DNA of 23,495 nucleotides from Gracilaria domingensis (Eukaryota > Rhodophyta > Florideophyceae > Gracilariales > Gracilariaceae), in assembly GCA_022539475.1 (NCBI GenBank), contig VCMS01000493.1:1-23495 (forward strand). Direction: 5' to 3'. Of the stretch, positions 17,324 to 23,495 are shown piece by piece. The position numbers and the translations under genes are program-made. How positions within the stretch are numbered: the first letter of the stretch is position 1; each line of letters starts with the position of its first letter. The notes beneath the pieces are model-generated. The model was not told where the DNA came from. It saw nothing but the letters and a program-made list of their open reading frames with translations, and did no database searches.

Positions 17324-18075
17324 GAGGCGTCACAGCTTCGCTCCCCAGCTGTTAGAATCCTTTCAAGGATAGCGGCTAAAACTGACGTGAGCTCAGAACA
17401 CCTTTCGGTTCTACGTCGTCCGTGGATACGGTCCCGTAATCTCCGTATTCCGGAAAGAGTTCTTGTGATGGCCAAGAGAAACTACAAAGTTTATGCCGAT
17501 CTTGGCTTGTCTAACCAGTTCATGGTTCGACAGTTGTCTGTGTTGGATACAGGAGCTGCACCGAACCTGATTCACCTTGAGTTGGTGCCACCCGCGCTAC
17601 GGGATGAAATTCGTCATGGTCAGGTTTGGATATCGCGGATGCCAACAATAACCCGTTGCGTACTCTTGGGTACATACCTCTCATGGTACGATTAGGAACC
17701 TGTATGGTTAAAGTGGATTTCATGGTTTGCAAAAGCATTGCCGCACCGGTGATACTCGGTTGTGACTTTTGTGATCGTTTTGTTGAAGCGATTCGACCTC
17801 GAGCTCGAGTTGTTACCATGGATGATGGTTCCGAAATACCGATTGTAAGGAAACCGCTAAAGAGAGCTACACGCAAGCGCGTCCCGCTCCCTGCTGCACA
17901 GGAAGTTCCAACCGTCGACCCGGTATCATCTAAGCTCCATGTGGCTCATGCCATCGCAATCCCTGCGCAATCCCAAGTTTGGGTCACCATAACTACTAAG
18001 CAGTCTGGCTACGTGTGGTACAACCATTGCCATCATTGTATGATCAGAAGCAACTCGCTTTGGCGAACGGAGTAA
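17268..18075 (+). pseudogene. Ty3 Pol N-terminus: aspartic protease, frame-broken
   Basis: The -1 frame opens inside the end of gag and runs through a Pro/Ser-rich linker into a retropepsin-type protease. The active-site triad DTG is at 17546-17554 (VLDTGAAPNLI). Near 17627 one base is missing and the frame changes. The second half continues with the ILGCDF motif at 17752-17769, the flap-distal G-x-D/N element of retropepsins. Another single-base loss near 18016 moves the frame again into the RT ORF. The protease would cleave Gag and Pol within the particle. Both halves are well conserved, so decay is recent or the breaks are sequence errors. Confidence 0.85.
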
Positions 18076-19298
18076 TCTCGGTGGAACCCGACAAACCATT
18101 CAGAGTTTTGGTCGCCAACTTTGGCACAACCCGACAGTGGTTAGCTAAAAACCAAATCCTTGGTACCACTCTCCCACACCCTGCTGCTATCGTACCGACG
18201 AAGATACCCGTTGCGGATGTTCTCGGTATAACCGATGCTAAGGAGGGGGAGGGATCAGCGGAAACCGCGTTTACCGCATCGGTTACCCCGGCGAGCGAAG
18301 TTACCGAATCGCTGGCACCCACCGAGGGTAAAGCGTTGCCACCAGGAACGGAAGATACAGACCCTGTCAAGGAACTGGAACAGTTGAATTTTAATCATGT
18401 ACCTGAATCTCATAGAGGTAAGCTAAGAGAAATGTTGAGGGAGTTCACACCCATGTGGGATGGATCCCTCGGGACAATTGGAATCACGGAACACCGTATT
18501 GACCTACTTCCAGGTACTAGCCCCATTTCCCAACACCCATACCGGGCTGGTCCCAAAGCTAGGGAAGAAGAGCAATCTCAGGTTGAGAAGATGTTACGCG
18601 CTGGCGTCATAGAGGCGGCTCAATCCGCTTGGGCCTCACCCGTGGTGCTAGTTCCAAAAGCGGACGGATCGTGGCGATTCTGTATTGATTACCGTCGTCT
18701 AAATTCGGTCACCGTCAAAGACGTTTATCCCATACCCAGGATGGACGAATACATTGACTCGCTTGGGAGTGCTACAGTGTTCACCGCCTTGGATGCCAAT
18801 TGGGGATACTGGCAAGTTCCGATCCGTGAAAAGGATAAGGACAAAACTGCTTTTGTGTGCCACCAAGGTTTGTACCGGTTTAAACGAATGCCGTTCGGAT
18901 TAACCAACGCGCCGGCTACGTTTCAACGTGCTATCGATATCCTCTTGGCTCGATTCAAGTGGAAGACCTGCTTGGTGTATCTTGACGATATCATCGTGTT
19001 CTCCGATAACCTTGATGACCACTTAACACACGTCCGGGACGTCATGAGAGTCCTCAGGGACGCGGGCATTACGCTGAAACTCAAGAAGTGCGAGTTCTTC
19101 ACAGATTCTGTCAAATACCTAGGGCATATCATTCGACCTGGACAGCTCTCAGTTGACGCAGTTCGCGTGAAGTCGCTGAAGGAAGCGAAACACCCTACGA
19201 CACAAACGGAACTCCGCAGTTTTCTGGGTCTTTGTAATGTATATCGGCGTTTTGTCCCGAACTTCGCAGATATTGCGACCCCCTTAACCACCTTTTGA
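18015..19298 (+). CDS. Ty3/gypsy reverse transcriptase (open segment of broken pol)
   Basis: This 1.28 kb open segment encodes the linker and most of the RT, which copies the element RNA into DNA. Recognisable RT blocks in order are GVIEAAQSAWASPVVLVPKA, WRFCIDYRRLN, FTALDANWGYWQV (first catalytic Asp), FKRMPFGLTNAPATFQ, the YLDD box at 18978-18989 (remaining catalytic Asp pair), and LKKCEFFTDSVKYLGHII. It closes with LRSFLGLCNVYRRFVPNFA of the connection region. All three catalytic Asp residues are present. The segment is entered by a -1 shift near 18016 and ends at TGA 19296-19298, where one missing base breaks the frame. It has no start codon of its own and is part of Pol, not a separate gene. 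Confidence 0.93.
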   Translation: MVQPLPSLYDQKQLALANGVISVEPDKPFRVLVANFGTTRQWLAKNQILGTTLPHPAAIVPTKIPVADVLGITDAKEGEGSAETAFTASVTPASEVTESLAPTEGKALPPGTEDTDPVKELEQLNFNHVPESHRGKLREMLREFTPMWDGSLGTIGITEHRIDLLPGTSPISQHPYRAGPKAREEEQSQVEKMLRAGVIEAAQSAWASPVVLVPKADGSWRFCIDYRRLNSVTVKDVYPIPRMDEYIDSLGSATVFTALDANWGYWQVPIREKDKDKTAFVCHQGLYRFKRMPFGLTNAPATFQRAIDILLARFKWKTCLVYLDDIIVFSDNLDDHLTHVRDVMRVLRDAGITLKLKKCEFFTDSVKYLGHIIRPGQLSVDAVRVKSLKEAKHPTTQTELRSFLGLCNVYRRFVPNFADIATPLTTF

Positions 19299-19990
19299 GA
19301 AAAGGTCAACCAGTTCAACTGGAACCCCTAGGCGACGCGGAAGCGTCTGCTTTTCGGCATTAATTGACGCAGTAACGTCACCGCCAATCTTGGCTTTGCC
19401 TAAGCTAGGACTTCCATTCGAAGTAGACACTGACGCCAGTGCACACCAGGTTGGTTGCGCCCTGTTTCAGGTCACGGAAGACGGCGTGAGACATCCAATT
19501 GGATACTGGTCGCGATCCTTGAACGTACACGAACGTAACTACTCAGTTTCGGAGAAAGAGTGCTTAGCCGTTGTATGGGCTCTAACTACACTGAGCCATA
19601 TCTTATGGGCAACCATTTTACGGTACATACGGACCACTCATCTCTCCGATGGCTCATGGAAATCTCGGAACCATCAGGACGCTTGATGCGTTGGCGCTTG
19701 AGGTTATCGGAGTTCGATTTCACAGTTACGTACAAAAAAGGAACGTTGAATCTGCAGGCAGATGCACTCTCCCGCTTGGGACAGATGCAGAAGCGGCACC
19801 AGTTGACGATCTGGACATACCATGCTTTATGGTGGAAGAACAAGCAGGTTGGGTCGAATCTTTGTCGGATGACATCTGTGACGACATCCTGCTCACTTCT
19901 GAGAAGTTGGATCCCTTGACTGGATCTTTTGTACCCATCACTCCCGAGGAGATGATCCGAGAACAGCAAACGGATGAGTTTTGTACGCGA
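19290..19990 (+). pseudogene. Ty3 Pol: RNase H domain, frame-broken
   Basis: RNase H removes the RNA template after first-strand synthesis. The protein is readable only by changing frame near 19296, 19360, 19600 and 19790. Motifs are VDTDAS (about 19424-19440), IGYWSRSLNVHERNYSVSEKE with the catalytic Glu, a HTDH-S-LRWL segment after the third break, and LNLQADALSR at the domain end. The last break sits in a GGG run (about 19777). Each change equals one lost base. The sequence then passes into an acidic linker before integrase. Confidence 0.85.
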
Positions 19991-21105
19991 ATTCGCGCTC
20001 GTCTCAATGGAGGAGATCGTATACCTTTTCAGGTTAACGATCAGGGGTACTGGTTAGGTTGGTCGAAGCGTATACCCAAATTGTGGTCCCATACTCGCTG
20101 CAAAACCGTGTGTTGGTAATGACACACTATGTGAAGGTAGGAGCCCACCCAGGAGGTCGAAAACTATACTTGACCCTGCGTAGGGATTTTTACTGGCCGT
20201 CAATGGCATTGGACTGCTACGCAGTACGACGCTCTTGCACCGAGTGCGCTAAGAATAACGTGAAACTTCGTAAGTACTCGAAGAAGTTAACGCTGTTCCA
20301 GCACGGTCTCCTTTGGAGTTTATCGCTATCGATATCTTAGGTGAATTGATCAGAACCGCAAGAGGTAATCGATACCTTCTGGTTATCACCGATCGGTTCT
20401 CTAAGTTGGTACGGACAGTCCCGCTGAAACGGATTACGGCCACCGTGGTTGCACAAGCTTTTGTCACCCACTGGGTCTTTGTGTACGGTCACCGGTTCAT
20501 CTATTATCAGATAACGGTTCACAGTTCACGTCGAAGTTTTTCCAGGACGTCTGTCGGATCTTGAGTGTCAAGAATCTATTTACGACCACCTACCACCCCA
20601 AACAAATGGTCAGGTAGAACGATTTAACCGTACCATGCTGAATGCATTAAGATCTTATGTGGCAGATCATCCTAAGGATTGGGATTTGTATACGGACGCT
20701 ATTACGTATGCGTACAACACCCAAGTCCACCGGGTAACGAAGCTAGCACCTTTTGAGTTGGTATTGTCAAGAGTACCGCCACCGGTTGCAATCGAGCTCA
20801 AGAAACGCTTTCTACGTACCCGTCTGTTGGGTTATACAGGAACGCTTGGAAGGATTGGTTAACCAAAATGGTACCGGTCGCTCGCACAGCGATGGATAAG
20901 GCGCAGGCCGCTTATAGCGCAACTTCGATGCGAAGGTTAAGACCCCATTACCAAAGGTCAAACCAGACGATATGGTATTTCTCGCAAAGAATACTATAAT
21001 CCGGAGAAGAACGCCGCACAAGCTCTCGCCTATCGGGAAGGAACCGCTACAAGGTTACTTCCGTCACGGACGATACGTAGTATTGGATATCAAATAATCT
21101 CGCAC
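19990..21105 (+). pseudogene. Ty3 Pol: integrase, frame-broken
   Basis: Integrase inserts the cDNA into the genome. An HHCC zinc finger has His codons at 20125 and 20146 and Cys codons at 20236 and 20245 (HX6HX29CX2C). The catalytic core shows the first Asp in FIAIDILG (about 20330), the second in the SDNG context (20510-20512) and the Glu in GQVERFN (20617-20619). The last two are 107 nt apart, one short of the 108 nt required for DD35E, which independently shows a one-base loss, probably in CCCC near 20599. A GPY/F-like region follows at about 20950-21100 (PDDMVFLAKN, HKLSPIG, YKVTSVTDDT). At least eight further frame changes occur. The protein is not producible from this copy. Confidence 0.85.
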
Positions 21106-22135
21106 GATGACGGATATCGGGCGCGTTAGAAACCGTGTCGCGGCCTGGGCACACCCCACCTACGTTTCAACGTTACGAGCACCAACTGGGTGAAGCTACC
21201 AACAGAGGAGGGACGGAAAAACGTCAGGTCGTAAGTATCTTTCTTTGCGCCCCTGTCGGACTCTCCGGCCCTGATCGTGCGGGCTTATCGGATTACGAAG
21301 TCAGGAAACGAAGGAGAGAAAAATATCATTTTTTGACTGGTGTTTTGTCGAGTTTCTTATGGTTTGTTTTTTCATATCAACCCACAGTCGTAGCTCTGGA
21401 GTAGCACGAACCCGGTTTGCGGGAAGACGAAGAGGGAAAACTCCACACTAATAAGAGTTGGGGGGTGGTGGGGGTGAGAACAGGCCCCGGCCACCGGACG
21501 GTCGTGGCTCCCATGCCACCGCCTAAGGAGGGAGAGGTTACGGAACCCGTTACACATAACATACGGCGTCGGCACAACGGTCAACTGTGTCGCAAGGTAC
21601 CGCCACCAATCTCGCGGTCTCTTACGCGGCCGCGCCGCGATAAAGCGTTTGTGGTGCGGCCGGGCGCTGGTACTCGTGGTGATGATCCGTCGAGTTCGTT
21701 TGAGCAATGGCGCCTGGGGGAGCGGAAACGGACGGACGGAACCACCAAGGGGTAACACACCGCTTGTGGATAACGTGAACCAGCGTCGGGAAGCACCACA
21801 GATGAGTGGGTCAAACAAAAAAGAGACCACCCGAAGGCGGAGAAAGACAGTTCTGTTTAGACGCCCCCGGCCGGGCTTCCCGAGGGTAGAAGCAGAGCCG
21901 CAAGCGGTAGATCAGCTCAATGTTACCCGACGCGGTGTTAACCACGCCGTGGTTTGGAAAAAGGGACGAGAAGTCGGGTACTTACCCGCGTATTATTGGG
22001 AAAGCAACATTGGAAGAGGTGAGTACGAAGTATTACGAGTTTTGGGAAACCGTCGAGGGGGGCGATGGTGGCAATACCCACGATTCTTGGTCGCGTGGCA
22101 GAATGACTCATGACAACACGCCAGTGGATGAGTAA
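21106..22135 (+). pseudogene. Post-integrase tail with possible chromodomain-like end
   Basis: After the integrase C-terminus a protein-like frame runs from about 21135 to 21755, interrupted by TAG at 21402-21404. It is continued in another frame (21649-22113) and closes at TAA 22133-22135 after one more shift. Composition is Arg/Pro/Gly-rich. Near the end, YEVLRVLGNRRGGRWWQY followed by FLVAWQND resembles the hydrophobic-basic pattern of a chromodomain, which many Ty3 chromoviruses carry at the integrase C-terminus to target chromatin. The aromatic cage cannot be confirmed. The 1-kb distance from the GPY/F-like region is unusually large. Confidence 0.3.
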
Positions 22136-23495
22136 ACACGTTTGTGACGTGGTGACGGTACGTGAGTAGCAGAACAAAAACGCGCCGACGCGGGGAACTG
22201 CCTGACGAGTAAGTCGCTGTGCGCGAGTAAATAAACAAAACCCACACGTGCAAACGTTGCGCGATATGGGGTACGGGTCGCCCGCACCAAAACCGTCGGC
22301 GAACGGACCCTGTTAGGGTAACGCGTGGCTCACGAGCGGGTGGCGCCGTACCCGCCCCTGCCAACCAGAAGGCCGCGATATGCACACCGTGATTGGTCAA
22401 ATAATGTCTAGAATAAGTACATGGGACCTTTGCCTGCTGGGATTAACAGATATGTATGGTTCCGCCTCCATTGTGTTGAGCGCGTCAGAACGCGGAGCGA
22501 AACCTGGCCCTGTTCTCCTCCGTCGCATTAAACGGACGATCCTTCTGGTAGCAAGAGGGAGCTCAGAGATTCGCCGAAAGCTAAAAAACCCCGTTGGATA
22601 TCGGTCGGAAGCTCAACCCCAGAGCCGAAGCTCGTCAGACCAAGAAGGAGAGTATTTTCAAAGAAGAACCTTTCAGGTTGAACGATTTGGACGCCCCTGG
22701 CGTTAAGTTGTAGTTGTTCCGTGCAGCGAGGAACTCCCTAGTGAGTCGTGACTGGTTAAGTCAAGAGGAATCCCTCTAGAGTTAGGCCCGGGCACCACCG
22801 CTCGGGAGTGCTCGGCCGCACCCGTCGAAGGTCGTGGAACCACAATGGGTGAAGAGAGGCAGTCAAACGGTCTAGGCCATGGATACACCGAGGTGTACCA
22901 GCAGGAGAATACGTGAATCGTAACGTATCGTACGTCATGGTTGTGTATTAGAACCCGAGGGAACGGTACTCGTACCAAGTGCGGGATGGTATGGCTACTG
23001 CTTATCTTGTATTTTTACTTTTGTTCTCGCCGAGGAGGACACCATGGAGCCGCGACGCGCGCGCGCCGGCCGGGTCGAGCCACGGCTGCTAACCTAGGAT
23101 CGAAGATCGTTCAATACCACCGTCGCACTCGGATAGCCTTTATTGCCGTCACATCCATGGACCAAGCCCCAGGTGGGTAAAGAACCGTTTCCTGGTGGGA
23201 GGCTTTCCAACATAACCGCGATGCCGGAAGACTCAGAATGGGAAGAGTTGAACACCCTTCTGTGTGGGAAATGAAAAGGAAGGAAGACGACCAATGAAGC
23301 GGTGAAGACTTAACTTAGAGGAAGTGAGAAGGAAAGACAGAAGAGCATACCGATGCCGGTTGTAACCGATTTAAAAACGGGTTAGAGTAGCAAGAAGCAC
23401 AAGAAGTGAAGTACAACTTGAACCAGTGTGAGTGAGAAGTAATCGAAGATCGATCAGTTTCGTGGAGAAACAGGCAAAGGGTGAAGCGAAAGTTA
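22136..23495 (+). other. 3' non-coding part of the Ty3 element, purine-biased at the end
   Basis: I see no supported gene in these 1.36 kb; the Arg-rich ORF at 22380-22706 has no recognisable feature. The last 230 bases are strongly A/G-biased on the plus strand, with tracts such as GAAAAGGAAGGAAGA (near 23272) and GAGGAAGTGAGAAGGAAAGA (near 23318). A polypurine tract primes plus-strand synthesis next to the 3' LTR, so the 3' LTR may start here or just outside the window. Confidence 0.4.

Larger units (their letters stand above)
14126..23495 (+). mobile_element. Ty3/gypsy LTR retrotransposon, pol frame-broken, extending past the window
   Basis: The domain order gag, protease, reverse transcriptase, RNase H, integrase is diagnostic of Ty3/gypsy (Metaviridae). 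The left boundary is approximate, placed after the truncated RT-like ORF. I cannot match any stretch of 14126-15197 with the 3' flank, so either the 3' LTR lies beyond 23495 or the LTRs are too diverged to see. At more than 9 kb this is long for the group, mainly because of a leader of about 1.07 kb and more than 2 kb after integrase. Gag is intact, while pol is not translatable as it stands. Confidence 0.9.

Noticed and set aside
22380..22706. 108-aa ORF in the 3' flank of the Ty3 element
   Set aside because: No recognisable motif, Arg/Ser-rich, and located among decayed sequence; not distinguishable from chance.
14126..23495. Matching LTR pair at the two ends of the window's Ty3 element
   Set aside because: I compared distinctive words of the leader with the 3' flank and found no convincing match, so no LTR coordinates are claimed.
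1..23495. CRISPR array or bacterial defence system
   Set aside because: No regularly spaced identical repeats with unique spacers; gene content is eukaryotic.

Overview
The window is nuclear DNA from a eukaryote with compact, intron-poor genes. The evidence is a DNA2-type replication helicase-nuclease, a eukaryotic-type ribosomal protein uL4 (RPL4), Kozak-like starts (GCCGCC before ATG), no bacterial operon structure, and a Ty3/gypsy retrotransposon. A small HEAAH protein with an Ala/Arg-rich leader looks plastid-targeted, which suggests a unicellular alga. An intron-poor red alga would fit, but the species cannot be fixed from sequence alone.

Layout: 1-816 has no gene I can support. DNA2 (+, 817-4311) converges on RPL4 (-, 4956-6047). 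A 1.24 kb GC-rich spacer follows, holding a probable RPL4 TATA box, an orphan plus-strand TATA box and two copies of a TGACGTC-type element. A SPRY-domain protein (-, 7287-8396) and an M41-like metalloprotease-family protein (+, 8970-9827) are divergent and share a 573-bp promoter region with a GA-rich tract and an 8-bp tandem repeat. Next come a membrane-anchored putative methyltransferase (+, 9973-11289) and a basic, probably nuclear protein (-, 11345-12142), tail to tail with only 55 bp between them. The stretch from about 6.5 to 10.4 kb is extremely CG-rich, and composition relaxes part-way through the methyltransferase gene. Most long overlapping ORFs there are shadows created by the missing stop codons.

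From about 12.8 kb the window is transposon-derived. A decayed two-ORF element (12808 to about 14125) is joined by a TAATG stop/start overlap; its second ORF carries a reverse-transcriptase-like segment broken by nonsense codons. It is followed by a Ty3/gypsy element running off the right end. That element has a long repeat-bearing leader, an intact gag with a CCHC knuckle, then protease, RT, RNase H and integrase in canonical Ty3 order, and a possible chromodomain-like tail.

The main observation is in pol. Every domain motif survives, but the frame breaks more than a dozen times, and all but one of the breaks I resolved move it in the same direction, as a single-base deletion would. The result is a frame staircase 2-1-0-2-1-0. 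The gag-pol junction shows the same -1 step, and it also carries a slippery-like GAAAAAC next to the gag stop with GC-rich stems downstream. It could therefore be a programmed frameshift or one more deletion. No pair of LTRs can be recognised inside the window.
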